64,000 nucleotides of DNA from Aquisalimonas sp. 2447 (GTDB taxonomy: Bacteria > Pseudomonadota > Gammaproteobacteria > Nitrococcales > Aquisalimonadaceae): assembly GCF_012044895.1 (NCBI RefSeq), contig NZ_CP050695.1:333501-397500 (forward strand), read 5' to 3'. The position numbers and the translations under genes were made by a program. Shown in pieces: positions 26,032 to 36,475 of the stretch (the stretch's first letter is position 1; each line of letters starts with the position of its first letter). Under the pieces are notes generated by a model. It was not told where the DNA came from and made no database searches. It was given only the letters and a program-made list of their open reading frames with translations.

Positions 26032-27255
26032 GTGTCGTCACTGATTCGCAAGTCCCACAAACTGGCGGATGTCTGCTATGACATCCGCGGCCCCGTTCTG
26101 GAAGAAGCCAAACGCCTGGAGGACGAGGGTCACCGCATCCTCAAGCTCAACATAGGCAACCCGGCGCCGTTCGGCCTGGACGCCCCGGACGAGATCCTGC
26201 AGGACGTCATCCGCAACCTGCCTGCGGCGCAGGGATATTCCGACGCCAAGGGCATTTTCTCCGCCCGCAAGGCGGTCATGCAGCACTGCCAGCAGCGCGG
26301 CATTACCGATGTCGCCCTGGAGGACATCTTCCTGGGCAACGGCGTCAGCGAGCTCATCGTCATGGCCATGCAGGGCCTGCTCAACAACGGTGACGAACTG
26401 CTGATTCCGGCACCCGACTACCCGCTGTGGACCGCTGCCGTCAGCCTCTCCGGCGGCCGTCCCGTGCATTACCTTTGTGACGAGGCCAGTGGCTGGCAAC
26501 CGGACCTGGCGGACATGGAGGCGAAGATCACTGAACGCACCCGCGGCATCGTGATCATCAATCCCAACAATCCCACTGGCGCCGTCTACAGCGAGGAGAC
26601 GCTGCGCCAGGTGGTGGACCTGGCCCGGCGCCACGACCTGGTGCTGTTCGCCGACGAAATCTACGACAAGATCCTCTACGACGGTGCGCGGCATATCCCG
26701 CTGGCGTCCCTGGCAGGGGAGACCTTCTGCATTACCTTCAGCGGCCTGTCCAAGAGCTACCGCGCCGCAGGCTTCCGGTCCGGCTGGATGTTTCTCTCCG
26801 GCGGCAAGGAGCAGGCCGCGGACTATGTGGAAGGGCTGAACATCCTTGCGTCCATGCGCCTGTGCGCCAATGTGCCCTCCCAGTTCGCCATCCAGACGGC
26901 GCTGGGCGGCTACCAGAGTATCAACGATCTGGTGACTCCCGGCGGGCGGCTGCACGAGCAGCGCCAGTTGGCCTGGGAGCGCGTCAACGCGATCCCGGGC
27001 GTGAGTTGTGAGCAGCCCATGGGCGCGCTGTACCTGTTCCCGCGGCTGGATCCCACGGTGTACCCCGTGCGTGACGACCGCCAGCTGGTGCTGGATCTGC
27101 TGCGCCAGGAGCACCTTCTGCTGGTGGAGGGCACGGCTTTCAACTGGCCGTCGCCGGACCACCTGCGGATGGTGTTCCTGCCGCATCTCGAAGATCTGGA
27201 AAAGGCTCTGGACAAGCTCGAGCGGTTCCTGCTTCGTTATCGAAAGGCGGCGTAA
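26032..27255 (+). CDS. alaA: Pyridoxal phosphate-dependent alanine aminotransferase AlaA
   Basis: 407-residue fold-type I aminotransferase, matching E. coli AlaA in length and in RKSHKLADVCYDIRGPVLEEAKRLE at the N terminus. PLP lysine is K241 in FSGLSKSYRAAGFRSGW; NPNNPTGAVYS and DEIYDKILYDG are the usual cofactor-contact segments. It makes alanine from pyruvate and glutamate in the cytosol. The start is GTG at 26032; no better upstream start is visible. A possible link to the catabolic genes around it is metabolic, not operonic. Confidence 0.93.
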   Translation: MSSLIRKSHKLADVCYDIRGPVLEEAKRLEDEGHRILKLNIGNPAPFGLDAPDEILQDVIRNLPAAQGYSDAKGIFSARKAVMQHCQQRGITDVALEDIFLGNGVSELIVMAMQGLLNNGDELLIPAPDYPLWTAAVSLSGGRPVHYLCDEASGWQPDLADMEAKITERTRGIVIINPNNPTGAVYSEETLRQVVDLARRHDLVLFADEIYDKILYDGARHIPLASLAGETFCITFSGLSKSYRAAGFRSGWMFLSGGKEQAADYVEGLNILASMRLCANVPSQFAIQTALGGYQSINDLVTPGGRLHEQRQLAWERVNAIPGVSCEQPMGALYLFPRLDPTVYPVRDDRQLVLDLLRQEHLLLVEGTAFNWPSPDHLRMVFLPHLEDLEKALDKLERFLLRYRKAA

Positions 27256-27314
27256 CCGCGCCGATGCCGGTGCCCCGTGCAGGGCGCCCGAAGGACACTG
27301 AGGGAGGAACCCTT

Positions 27315-27785
27315 ATGCGCTATCACACCACCATCCCGTTGCTCCTGACGCTGGGGTTTGTCTCACCATCCATGGCGCTGGCGGATGTGCAGGGCTACTG
27401 GCTTTCGGAGGAGGAGACCGCCCAGATCGAGCTGGCACCGTGTGAGTCGGGTTCCGACGTGATTTGCGGCGAGATCGTGTGGCTGGAGGACCCGCTGGAC
27501 GACGACGGTGAACCCCTGCGGGATGCCAATAACGACGATCCCGAACTGCGGGATCGCGAGATCGTCGGGCTGGAGATGGTCTGGGGCATGGAGCCGGATT
27601 CGGGCCGCGAGGGGCGTTGGAGCGGTGGCCGTATCTACGATCCCGAGAGCGGCAACACCTACCGCGCTCGTATGGACCTTGCCGATGACGGGGAGACACT
27701 GGATCTGCGTGGCTACGTCGGATTGCCCGCCTTTGGCCGGACCAGCACCTGGACCCGTGAGTCCGCGCGACGGTCGTTGGACTGA
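27315..27785 (+). CDS. DUF2147 family exported protein
   Basis: 156 residues with a signal peptide (about 1-23, ending MALA) and a single DUF2147 domain (DVQGYWLSEEETAQIELAPC, GEIVWLEDPLD, WSGGRIYDPESGNTYRARM, LRGYVGLPAFGRTSTWTR). Members are small periplasmic beta-rich, lipocalin-like proteins of unknown function. ATG 27315 is preceded by AGGGAGG (27301-27307). It lies 59 bp after alaA, and a gap of 166 bp with two small palindromes separates it from the Liv operon. Confidence 0.88.
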   Translation: MRYHTTIPLLLTLGFVSPSMALADVQGYWLSEEETAQIELAPCESGSDVICGEIVWLEDPLDDDGEPLRDANNDDPELRDREIVGLEMVWGMEPDSGREGRWSGGRIYDPESGNTYRARMDLADDGETLDLRGYVGLPAFGRTSTWTRESARRSLD

Positions 27786-27887
27786 CTGGTTCCGCTTAGC
27801 GGAATCCCGTTCCGACACTTGCGTTTTTCCCGGCAACCGCATACAAAGGTTGGTAAGCCGGTTCCAACCGGCGTGTGCAAAAAAGGA

Positions 27888-27907
27888 GGCCCGGGCAGTG
27901 CCGGGCC
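27888..27907 (+). promoter_or_regulatory. Hairpin in the leader of the second Liv operon
   Basis: GGCCCGG and CCGGGCC pair around a 6-nt loop, 44 bp before the binding protein start; GCCGGTT/AACCGGC at 27857-27872 is a second small palindrome just upstream. There is no U-tract, so attenuation or operator function are equally possible. Confidence 0.35.
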
Positions 27908-27951
27908 ACAATGATATGACGACGTTGCTGTCGTCGCTTGGAGGACAACCT

Positions 27952-29211
27952 ATGCAGACCAAACACCGCTGGAGCGGTGTGCTTGCCGGTATTGCTGCCG
28001 CAGGTGCACTGGCGCTCACGAGTCTCACCACGGCCCAGGCCAACGACCCCATCCGCATCGCCTACATCGAGCCGCTATCCGGACCGTTTGCCAACGTCGG
28101 CGACGCCGGTCTCAAGCACTTCCGCTTTGCAGCCGACCGCCTCAACGCCGAAGGCGGCATCATGGGCCGTGATGTCGAGATCGTGCCCATGGATAACAGC
28201 CAGAGCCCCTCGGAATCCGCGCAGCTCGTCCAGCGTTCGGCTGACCAGGGGATTCCCTTCGTCACCCAGGGCAATGGTTCCAACGTGGCCGGCGCCATCA
28301 TCGAGGCGGTGAACCGGAACAATCGCCGTAACCCCGACAACCGCCTGCTGTACCTCAATTATGCGGCGGTGGACCCGGCGCTGACCAACGAGCGCTGCAG
28401 CTTCTGGCACTTCCGTTTCGATGCCGAGAGCCGCATCAAGATCGAGGCGCTCACCAACTACATGCAGGAGCGTGACGATATTGAGAAGGTCTACTTCCTT
28501 AACCAGGATTACTCTCACGGCCACGTGATCGAGGAGACCGGTCAGGAAATGATCCGGGAGAAAATGCCCGACGTGGAGATCGTCGGCACCCAGTTGCACC
28601 CGATCGGTCAGGTGCGCGATTTCGCCCCCTACGTGTCACGCATTCGCCAGTCCGGTGCTGATTCCGTGATCACCGGCAACTGGGGCAACGACCTGTCGCT
28701 GCTGGTCCGCGCCGCTCAGGATGCAGGTCTGGACGTCAACTTCTTCACCTACTACGGCGGCGGGCTTGGCGTGCCGGCGGCAGTTGGCAATGCAGGCATC
28801 GACAAGGTCTCGCAGATCACCGAGTGGCATGCCAACGTCAATGTGGACGAAGGCCACGATGACTACCGGACGTGGGTGGAAGACTTCAAGGAGCGCTACC
28901 CCGATATCGACTGGTACTACCACCGCGTCTACAACCAGATGTACATGCTCAAGGCAGCCATCGAAGAGGCGGGCACCACCGAGGCCGAAGCCGTAGCCAA
29001 TGCCTTGTCGGGCATGGAGTTCGAGTCCCATACCGGCACCGTAACCATGCGCGCCGACGATCACCAGCTGATCCAGCCGCTTTATATTTCCATCATGGAC
29101 GGCGACGTGGAATATGACGTAGAGGATACGGGCGTGGGGTTCCGTACCCTGTCCAAGATCTCTGCCGAAGAGGCCACCCTGCCGACCAGCTGCGAAATGC
29201 AGCGGCCGTAA
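27952..29211 (+). CDS. livK: Branched-chain amino acid-type ABC transporter substrate-binding protein
   Basis: 419-residue periplasmic binding protein with a signal peptide (about 1-30, ending TAQA-ND). The mature chain starts PIRIAYIEPLSGPFANVGDAG, and GGIMGRDVEIVPMDNSQSPSESAQ, ITGNWGNDLSLLVRAA and WYYHRVYNQMYMLKAAIEEAG fit the Leu/Ile/Val-binding superfamily. A conserved cysteine pair (NERCSF and SCEMQRP) may form a disulfide. Start ATG 27952 follows GGAGGACAA. First gene of a five-gene transporter operon. The real ligand (amino acid, amide, aromatic acid or other) cannot be read from sequence. Confidence 0.92.
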   Translation: MQTKHRWSGVLAGIAAAGALALTSLTTAQANDPIRIAYIEPLSGPFANVGDAGLKHFRFAADRLNAEGGIMGRDVEIVPMDNSQSPSESAQLVQRSADQGIPFVTQGNGSNVAGAIIEAVNRNNRRNPDNRLLYLNYAAVDPALTNERCSFWHFRFDAESRIKIEALTNYMQERDDIEKVYFLNQDYSHGHVIEETGQEMIREKMPDVEIVGTQLHPIGQVRDFAPYVSRIRQSGADSVITGNWGNDLSLLVRAAQDAGLDVNFFTYYGGGLGVPAAVGNAGIDKVSQITEWHANVNVDEGHDDYRTWVEDFKERYPDIDWYYHRVYNQMYMLKAAIEEAGTTEAEAVANALSGMEFESHTGTVTMRADDHQLIQPLYISIMDGDVEYDVEDTGVGFRTLSKISAEEATLPTSCEMQRP

Positions 29212-29307
29212 CCCTTAACCTGAACGACAACACTGATCCCCTGCGCCGGCCCCCAGCGGCCGGTGCCAGGGGGCTTCGTGCCGGCATCGATCCGTGGTGG
29301 GACCCGC

Positions 29308-30258
29308 ATGCTTGAAACCATAACGTTTTCCCTGCTGAACGGCCTGCTCTACGGCATGCTGCTGTTCATGCTCTCCAGTGGGCTGACCCTCATCTTCGGC
29401 ATGATGGGCGTGCTCAACTTCGCTCACGCCAGCTTCTACATGCTGGGGGCCTACTTCGCCTACACCATGGGGCTGTATACCGGCTTCTGGGTGGCGCTGT
29501 TTCTCGCGCCGGTGATCGTCGGTCTTCTCGGAGCCGTGGTGGAGCGCTATGGGCTACGGCAGGTCCATCAGCACGGCCACGTTCCCGAACTACTGTTCAC
29601 CTTTGGTCTCGCCTACGTCATCGAGGAACTGGTGCGACTGTTCTGGGGCAACGTGCCCATGAACTATCGCGTCCCGTCAGCGCTGGACTTCCCGCTGTTC
29701 TCTCTGTTCGGCACCAACTACCCCGCGTTCCGCGTGTTCGTGCTGGTGGTGGCCATTGCCATGTTCATCGGCCTGTACTTGCTGCTCAAGCGCACCCGGG
29801 CGGGGCTGATCATCCAGGCATCCCTGTCACGGCCAGACATGGTCTCTGCCCTGGGCCACAACGTCCCGCAGGTGTTCATGTGGGTGTTCGCCTTCGGCAC
29901 CGGGCTTGCTGCGCTGGGTGGCGTTGTCGGCGGCATACAGCTAGTCACGGAACCGGGGATGGCCTTCATGATGGGACCCATCGTGTTCGTGGTCGTGGTG
30001 GTCGGTGGCCTGGGCTCCATCCAGGGGGCGCTGATCGCCTCGATCCTCATCGGTGTGCTGCAGACCTTTGCCCTGTCCGTGGACTGGTCGCTGGCCAATG
30101 TCGGCATCCTGTTCGGCTATGCCGTGCCAACGGACAGCATCTTCGCCACCCTCTGGTACATGGATTCCACGCGCATTGCACCCATCCTGCCGTACCTGCT
30201 CCTGGTGCTGATGCTGATCTTCCGCCCGCGCGGCCTGATGGGGAAACGTGAATCATGA
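29308..30258 (+). CDS. livH: Liv-type ABC transporter permease (LivH family)
   Basis: 316-residue inner-membrane permease with about eight membrane segments. LivH markers are LLYGMLLFMLSSGLTLIFGMMGVLNFAHASFYMLGAYFAY at the N terminus and the coupling loop near SRPDMVSALGHNVPQVF. It forms the translocation path with the LivM partner immediately downstream, whose ATG overlaps its stop (ATGA). Start ATG 29308; the upstream in-frame GTG region adds a non-hydrophobic tail and is unlikely. Confidence 0.93.
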   Translation: MLETITFSLLNGLLYGMLLFMLSSGLTLIFGMMGVLNFAHASFYMLGAYFAYTMGLYTGFWVALFLAPVIVGLLGAVVERYGLRQVHQHGHVPELLFTFGLAYVIEELVRLFWGNVPMNYRVPSALDFPLFSLFGTNYPAFRVFVLVVAIAMFIGLYLLLKRTRAGLIIQASLSRPDMVSALGHNVPQVFMWVFAFGTGLAALGGVVGGIQLVTEPGMAFMMGPIVFVVVVVGGLGSIQGALIASILIGVLQTFALSVDWSLANVGILFGYAVPTDSIFATLWYMDSTRIAPILPYLLLVLMLIFRPRGLMGKRES

Positions 30259-31537
30259 GTGCAACGCAGACGAAAACCGCCAGCACCGCGCGGCCGTCGG
30301 CCGGCACCCTGGTCCAGCACACCTGGCCCTGGCTGGCCGCGGTGGTGGTGGCCCTGGTGCTGCCGCTGATATTCACCTCCAGCCATGCCCTGACGATGAT
30401 GTCGCACATGGGCGTGATGATCATCTTCGCCCTGTCCTACAACATGCTGCTGGGCAATACGGGGCTGCTGTCGTTCGGCCACGCGGTCTACTTCGGCCTC
30501 GGCGGCTACATGGCCATGCACATGCTGCGCTACATCGAAGCCACCGGCTTCGGCATGCCGCTGGAGCTGGTGCCCCTGGTGGGGGCGGCCGGCGGCCTGC
30601 TGTTCGGGTTGATCTTCGGTTCGGTATCCACCCGTCGCGCCGGGGTGGTCTTCGCCATGATCTCCCTGGGCATCGGCGAAATGGTCAGTGCCAGCTCGCT
30701 GATGTTCACCGGCTTCTTCGGCGGTGAAGCGGGGCTGTTCGGTAACCGGGAGGCGCCAACCTCGCTGTTCGGCATTGATTATGGCCCAGGAATCGCCGTC
30801 TACTATCTTGTAGTTGCCTGGGCCCTGATCGCAGCGGTGCTGATCTTCATGCTGCGCAAAACGCCCCTGGGCTGGATGGCGAATGCCGTGCGGGACAACC
30901 CCGAGCGGGCGCAGTTCGTGGGCTACAACCCCGTGATGGTGCGATTCGTCCAGTTCGTCCTGTCGGCAACCTTCGCCGGCCTCGCGGGCGGCCTGTTCAT
31001 CATCGCCGACGAGATCATTACGGATGAAACCGTGGGCATGATTCAGTCGGGCATCGTTCTTCTCAGTGCCTACATTGGCGGCATCGGCGTGTTCATCGGG
31101 CCGGTGATCGGCGCCATTCTCGTGGTGTTCCTGGAGAGTGAGTTGTCCTCGGTCACCGATGCATGGCTGCTGTACTTCGGTCTGCTTTTCGTAGGGGTGG
31201 TCATGTTCGCCCCGCAAGGACTGGCCGGGTTGGGCTTCCAGTGGTTTGCTGCCTTGCGCAGTGGCGACTGGGGCGGCTCCCTGCTCGCCCGCGGATATGC
31301 TGCCGCGACCCTGCTGGTGGCGCTGGTGGGGCTGATTGCCGTGATCGAGATGGCCTACCACATCTTCCGCCACTGGAATCCGCAGGAGCCGATGACGCTG
31401 TTCTTCGTGACCTTTAACGCCACCAATACCCTGCCGTGGGTCCTGGCGGTGGGTCTCATGGCTGCGGCGATCGCCGTATTCGTCGTCCACGCCCGGCCGA
31501 TGCTGAAGCAGGCCGCGGGCAGGAAGGAGGGTCAAGC

Positions 31538-31541
<4 letters not shown>
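30255..31541 (+). CDS. livM: Liv-type ABC transporter permease (LivM family), long form
   Basis: 428 residues, longer than the usual 300-360, with around ten membrane segments. The LivM core is clear: IIFALSYNMLLGNTGLLSFGHAVYFGLGGYMAMH and the coupling loop AVRDNPERAQFVGYN. The additional C-terminal part (about 330-428) adds two membrane segments around a polar loop, which some LivM subfamilies carry. ATG 30255 overlaps the livH stop; its own stop overlaps the livG start, so the operon is tightly coupled. Confidence 0.92.
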
Positions 31542-32292
<751 letters not shown>

Positions 32293-32293
<1 letters not shown>

Positions 32294-32994
32294 TGCTGGC
32301 CACTCAGGATCTGCATGCCTACTACGGCAAGTCCCATGTGCTGCGCGGCGTGAACATGGAAGTGCAGGCCGGCGAGATTGTCAGTCTGGTGGGGCGCAAC
32401 GGGGTCGGGCGATCGACCCTGTGCAAGTCGGTGATGGGCCTCGTTCCCCCGGTGGGTGATGTCCGCTTCGACGGGCAGCGTATCACCGGTTATCACGCCC
32501 ACCGGATCTGCCACATGGGCATTGGCTACGTGCCCGAGGACCGCGCCATCTTCCCCGGGCTGACCGTGGCGGAGAACCTGGAACTGGGCGTCAAGCGGCG
32601 TCGCGGCTCCCGCAAGGGGGCTTGGGGTTACGAGGAGGTGTTTCAGCGCTTTCCGCGGCTCAGGGAGCGGCGTGACACACCGGGGGAGGCGCTGTCCGGC
32701 GGTGAGCAGCAGATGCTGACCATGGCGCGCACGCTCATGGGTAACCCCAAGTGCATCATGGTCGATGAGCCTACGGAGGGTCTGGCGCCCAAGGTGGTGG
32801 CGGAGCTCGCCGAGCTGCTGCAGGAGATCGCCAGGGACGGCATTGCCGTGCTGCTGGTGGAACAAAAGCTGAGCATTGCCATGAACATCTCTCACCGGGT
32901 CTACGTGATGGGGGACGGGCATATCGTCTTTGACGGCACGCCGAAGCAGCTCCAGGATGCGCCGGACATCCGCAAGGAGTGGCTGGAAGTGTAA
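32293..32994 (+). CDS. livF: Liv-type ABC transporter ATP-binding protein (LivF family) with Arg in Walker A
   Basis: 233-residue ATPase with [15 protein letters not shown] signature, Walker [14 protein letters not shown] and H-loop LLVEQK, all normal for LivF. The Walker A motif reads GRNGVGRST (34-42): R40 replaces the invariant lysine that holds the ATP phosphates. The reading is clear (codon CGA). Arg variants exist in some LivF-like proteins, so this may be a natural asymmetric ATPase pair rather than damage. ATG overlaps the livG stop by one base, and TAATG links it to the next gene. Confidence 0.92.
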
Positions 32995-33521
32995 TGGCCC
33001 GCTGGCGACGGTACTTCGCCTACGGTTCCAACATGCTCCCGGCGCGGCTGCTGGAGCGAACCCCATCGGCGGTACCGGTGGGGGTTGCCCGTCTGTCGGG
33101 GCATGCCATGCGCTTCCACCACGTCAGCCGCGGCGATGGTACTGCCAAGTGCAACATTGTTCCCGCCAATGCCGGACATGTCTGGGGGGTCGTCTATGAT
33201 CTCCCCGCTGCGGAGCAGCCAGCGCTGGATCGCGCCGAGGATCTGGGCTCCGGTTACGAGATCGAGGAACGGCGGGTTCTCGCCGGCGACGATTCACTGA
33301 CGGTGTTCTGCTACGTGGCGCTGCCCGGGACCATCGATCCTGCCGCCAGTCCGTTCCGGTGGTACAGGGACATCGTCCTGGCCGGGGCGCGACTGCACCG
33401 ATTCCCGGACGATTATCTGCGACGGATCGCCGGAGAGCCGGCGATCGAGGATCCCGATGCCCGTCGTGATGCGCACCATCGGCGTCTCATCGAGGGTGTG
33501 ATCCGGAATGAGAAAATGTGA
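32994..33521 (+). CDS. Gamma-glutamylcyclotransferase-like (GGCT/AIG2 fold) protein
   Basis: 175-residue cytosolic protein with the family signature YFAYGSNM near the N terminus (7-14), GHVWGVVYDL in the second strand set, and the acidic LDRAEDLGSGYE segment that includes the likely catalytic Glu region of GGCT proteins. Such enzymes release 5-oxoproline from gamma-glutamyl amino acids or amines. Its ATG overlaps the livF stop (TAATG), so it is translated with the transporter, suggesting that an imported compound carries a gamma-glutamyl group; that is inference. Confidence 0.85.
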   Translation: MARWRRYFAYGSNMLPARLLERTPSAVPVGVARLSGHAMRFHHVSRGDGTAKCNIVPANAGHVWGVVYDLPAAEQPALDRAEDLGSGYEIEERRVLAGDDSLTVFCYVALPGTIDPAASPFRWYRDIVLAGARLHRFPDDYLRRIAGEPAIEDPDARRDAHHRRLIEGVIRNEKM

Positions 33522-33591
33522 ATCACCCCCTTTTATTCAGATGCTTTTGTGGGCATCCTCAAGTAATACTTGACCCATCTCGGAGAGGCTC

Positions 33592-35550
33592 ATGCCCCGG
33601 CCCGTCGCGTTCGCCCTGGTGCTCCTGTTGGCGTTTTTCCAGACGGCCGCGGCAGAAGATCGCCTGGAGCGTCAGCGGAGTCTGTTCCAGGAAACCCGTG
33701 AGACCATCAGGGACGGCGGCACCGTGGACATGGACAACGTCCGCCAGCGGCTACAGGGGTACCCGCTGCTGCCCTACCTGGAATACGCCTACCTGCTCAG
33801 GGACACCTCCAGTCTGGATCCGGCCGAGGTGGACGATTTCTTGGATGCGTACGGCCATATGCCCATGGCCCGGAGCTTCCGCGGCCAGTGGCTGCACGAA
33901 CTGGGTGCCCGGGAGGACTGGCAGCGGTTCCATGCACTGCACCGTGGTGGCGGCAGTGCAACTCTGCGCTGCTATGGTCTCCAGGCCCGCAAATCCCTTG
34001 GGGGCGTGGATGACGCCTGGCTCCGGGACGCCCGGGACCTGTGGCAGGTCGGCCACTCCCAGCCGTCCGCCTGCGATCCGGTGTTCAGCGAACTCTACGA
34101 TCGCGATGCCCTCAGCGATGACCAGCGCTGGGAGCGTATTACCCGGGCCATGGTGGCGGGCAACGCCGGCCTCGCCAGAGCCCTGCGCCATCGCCTGGAT
34201 GATGACGACCAGGAATGGCTGGACGCCTGGTTGACCCTGAACCGCAATCCTGCCGCGGCGCTGGAGGATCCCGGCTTCGACCTGGACTCGCGCCGGGGCC
34301 GGCAACTGTTGCGTTTCGGCCTGCGCGTGTTGGCCCGCCAGGACCGGGATGCCGCGGACGACGTCCTTGCGCGCTACACGGAAGAGGGCGTGCTCGCCCA
34401 CGAGACCAACATCGGCCTGCAGCGTGAGATCGCCCTGCGGGCTGCCTATTCCCGAGCCGACGATGCCCTGGAACGGCTGGATGGGCTGCCGGACGCCGCC
34501 GTGAACGACGACGTTCGGGTCTGGGCGGCACGCATTGCCGTGGGCCAGGAGAACTGGCCGCGGGTGGTCAGCGCGGTCTGGGCCCTGCCGGATGACGTTC
34601 GTGAGAGCAGCGAATGGCAATACTGGCGGGCTCACGCCCTCTGGCACACCGGCGCCCGCGATCGCGCCGAGGCGCTGTTCGCCGATCTGGCACAGCGGCG
34701 GAACTACTACGGTTTCCTGGCCGCCGATGCCATCGGCGCGCCGTACGCCATGAATGCCACCGAACCCGCCGCGGACCGGGAGAAGCAGAACGAGCTGGCG
34801 TGGCGGCCGGGCATGCAGCGGGCACGGGAGCTCCTGCAGGTGGGCATGTTCAGCGAAGCCCGGCGGGAGTGGGAGGCGGCGCTTGCCGGCACTGATGATG
34901 CTACCCGGGGGCAGGCTGCCATGCTCGCCCGCGACTGGGGCTGGTACGACCGTGCCATTCACAATGCCAACCGTGCCGGGCTCCACAACGCCATGGATCT
35001 GCGCTTCCCGGCGGCCTACCGCGACGTGCTGGAGCCCGCCGCCCGGGATGTGGGGGTCGATCCCTCGCTGGTATTCGCCGTCGCCCGGAAGGAGAGTGCC
35101 TTCTCGCCGGACGCCCGCTCCCGCGTGGGCGCCCTGGGCCTGCTCCAGGTGATGCCCGAGACCGGCCGTCGGGTGGCCAGCGATCTGGGCCTGTCGTCGC
35201 CGGGTACCAATGATCTCCTTGATCCAGCCATCAACGCCCGGCTCGGGAGCAAGTACCTGTCGCAGATGCTGGAGCGTTTCGAAGGCAATGTCATTCTTGC
35301 CGCTGCGGCGTACAACGCCGGCCCCTCGCGTGCCGAGGACTGGGCCGAGCGTCACGCCGGTCAGCCCGCCGCAGTCTGGATCGAGAACATCACCTTCGGC
35401 GAAACCCGGGACTACGTGAAAAGCGTGCTGGCCTTCCGCGCGGTCTTCGACTGGCAGCTCCACGGCGAACCACGCCGCCTGGCGGCGTTGATGCCCGTCA
35501 TGCCCGGTGACGAGGCGGGGCACGAACTTGCCCTGCACGACGGTGACTAA
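33592..35550 (+). CDS. slt: Soluble lytic murein transglycosylase (Slt70 family)
   Basis: 652-residue periplasmic enzyme that cleaves the MurNAc-GlcNAc bond with anhydro ring formation. Signal peptide about 1-23 (ending TAAA-ED). A long superhelical alpha domain of U/L type fills about 30-460. The C-terminal lysozyme-like domain has the catalytic E501 in ARKESAFSPDARS, followed by VGALGLLQVMPETGRRVA and LAAAAYNAGPSRAEDW. Length and order match E. coli Slt. It is monocistronic by spacing (70 bp before, 151 bp after). Confidence 0.95.
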   Translation: MPRPVAFALVLLLAFFQTAAAEDRLERQRSLFQETRETIRDGGTVDMDNVRQRLQGYPLLPYLEYAYLLRDTSSLDPAEVDDFLDAYGHMPMARSFRGQWLHELGAREDWQRFHALHRGGGSATLRCYGLQARKSLGGVDDAWLRDARDLWQVGHSQPSACDPVFSELYDRDALSDDQRWERITRAMVAGNAGLARALRHRLDDDDQEWLDAWLTLNRNPAAALEDPGFDLDSRRGRQLLRFGLRVLARQDRDAADDVLARYTEEGVLAHETNIGLQREIALRAAYSRADDALERLDGLPDAAVNDDVRVWAARIAVGQENWPRVVSAVWALPDDVRESSEWQYWRAHALWHTGARDRAEALFADLAQRRNYYGFLAADAIGAPYAMNATEPAADREKQNELAWRPGMQRARELLQVGMFSEARREWEAALAGTDDATRGQAAMLARDWGWYDRAIHNANRAGLHNAMDLRFPAAYRDVLEPAARDVGVDPSLVFAVARKESAFSPDARSRVGALGLLQVMPETGRRVASDLGLSSPGTNDLLDPAINARLGSKYLSQMLERFEGNVILAAAAYNAGPSRAEDWAERHAGQPAAVWIENITFGETRDYVKSVLAFRAVFDWQLHGEPRRLAALMPVMPGDEAGHELALHDGD

Positions 35551-35644
35551 CGAACACCCTACAGCGCTTGCTTGTCGTCGCCTGGACGCCGAGAATGTTG
35601 GCTCGCCGCCAGTGCGCTGCAGCCTGCTTGCAGGGCACGCGCTC

Positions 35645-35665
35645 GGCCCGGCGGCCTGCCGGGCC
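35645..35665 (+). terminator. GC-rich hairpin downstream of slt
   Basis: GGCCCGGC and GCCGGGCC form an 8-bp stem with a 5-nt loop in the slt to DUF1289 gap. There is no U-run after it, so rho-independent termination is doubtful. Confidence 0.3.
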
Positions 35666-35701
35666 GTCGACTGAACCGATTTCCCGACCGGAGATGCCTG
35701 G

Positions 35702-35902
35702 ATGCCCGGCGCACCCTATCCGGAGTCCCCTTGTATCGGGCTCTGCCAGATGAACGGCGACCGCAGCCACTGCCTGGGCTGCGGTCGTACCCTCAACGAG
35801 ATCGCCACCTGGTCGCGCATGAGCGTCGACGACAAGCGCGCCGTGCTGCGGCGGATCGGCGAAGAGGGGCAACGCCCCGGCGACGAGCACAAGGCGCAGT
35901 AG
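35702..35902 (+). CDS. DUF1289 domain small cysteine-rich protein
   Basis: 66 residues. The domain is recognised by SPCIGLCQMNGDRSHCLGCGRTLNEIATWSRMSVDDKRAVL: four cysteines (C-x3-C, then C-x2-C) probably bind a metal or iron-sulfur centre. Function unknown; it is a frequent small neighbour of housekeeping genes in proteobacteria. ATG at 35702; the stop is 1 bp before the next ATG, indicating coupling to the adenosyltransferase. Confidence 0.88.
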   Translation: MPGAPYPESPCIGLCQMNGDRSHCLGCGRTLNEIATWSRMSVDDKRAVLRRIGEEGQRPGDEHKAQ

Positions 35903-35903
35903 C

Positions 35904-36467
35904 ATGGTAAAACTGACCAACATCTACACGCGGACCGGCGATGCCGGCAATACCGGCCTCGGTGATGGCAGCCGCGTGCCCAAGTACGATGCCCGCGTGA
36001 CTGCCTACGGCACCGTGGACGAGGCCAATGCGGTGGTGGGTATAGCCAGGTTACACGCGCCGTCCGCCATCGCCGCGGACCTGTTCCGCGTCCAGAATGA
36101 CCTGTTCGACGTCGGCGCGGATCTGTGCACACCGGAACAGGAGGAGCCCGCGTTCCCGCCGCTGCGGGTCACCGAGCCCCAGGTCCACTGGCTGGAGCAG
36201 CGGATCGATGCCCTGAACGGCGAACTGCCCAAGCTCACCTCCTTCGTGCTCCCCGGCGGGACGCCGGGCGCCGCCCATCTGCACCATGCGCGCACGGTGG
36301 CCCGGCGGGCGGAACGGGATATTGCCGCCCTGGCCGACGAGGAGACGGTGAACCCGGCAGCGCTTCAGTACATGAATCGCCTCTCCGACTACCTGTTCGT
36401 GGCCGCCCGCTCAGTGAACGCGGCGGCGGAAGGCGACGTGCTCTGGGTGCCCGGCAAGAACCGCTGA
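35904..36467 (+). CDS. Cob(I)alamin adenosyltransferase, PduO type
   Basis: 187-residue trimeric enzyme that adds the adenosyl group of ATP to cob(I)alamin, making coenzyme B12. The N terminus KLTNIYTRTGDAGNTGLGDGSRVPKYDARV and the later YMNRLSDYLFVAAR are the ATP- and corrin-site motifs of this family. Overlapping translation with the DUF1289 gene (1 bp spacing). No B12-dependent mutase is in this window. Confidence 0.93.
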   Translation: MVKLTNIYTRTGDAGNTGLGDGSRVPKYDARVTAYGTVDEANAVVGIARLHAPSAIAADLFRVQNDLFDVGADLCTPEQEEPAFPPLRVTEPQVHWLEQRIDALNGELPKLTSFVLPGGTPGAAHLHHARTVARRAERDIAALADEETVNPAALQYMNRLSDYLFVAARSVNAAAEGDVLWVPGKNR

Positions 36468-36475
36468 TTACCCTA

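Noticed and set aside
36125..36475. Upstream extension of the exonuclease frame to 36125
   Set aside because: It lies inside the cobalamin adenosyltransferase gene in another frame, and its translation has no similarity to the exonuclease family.
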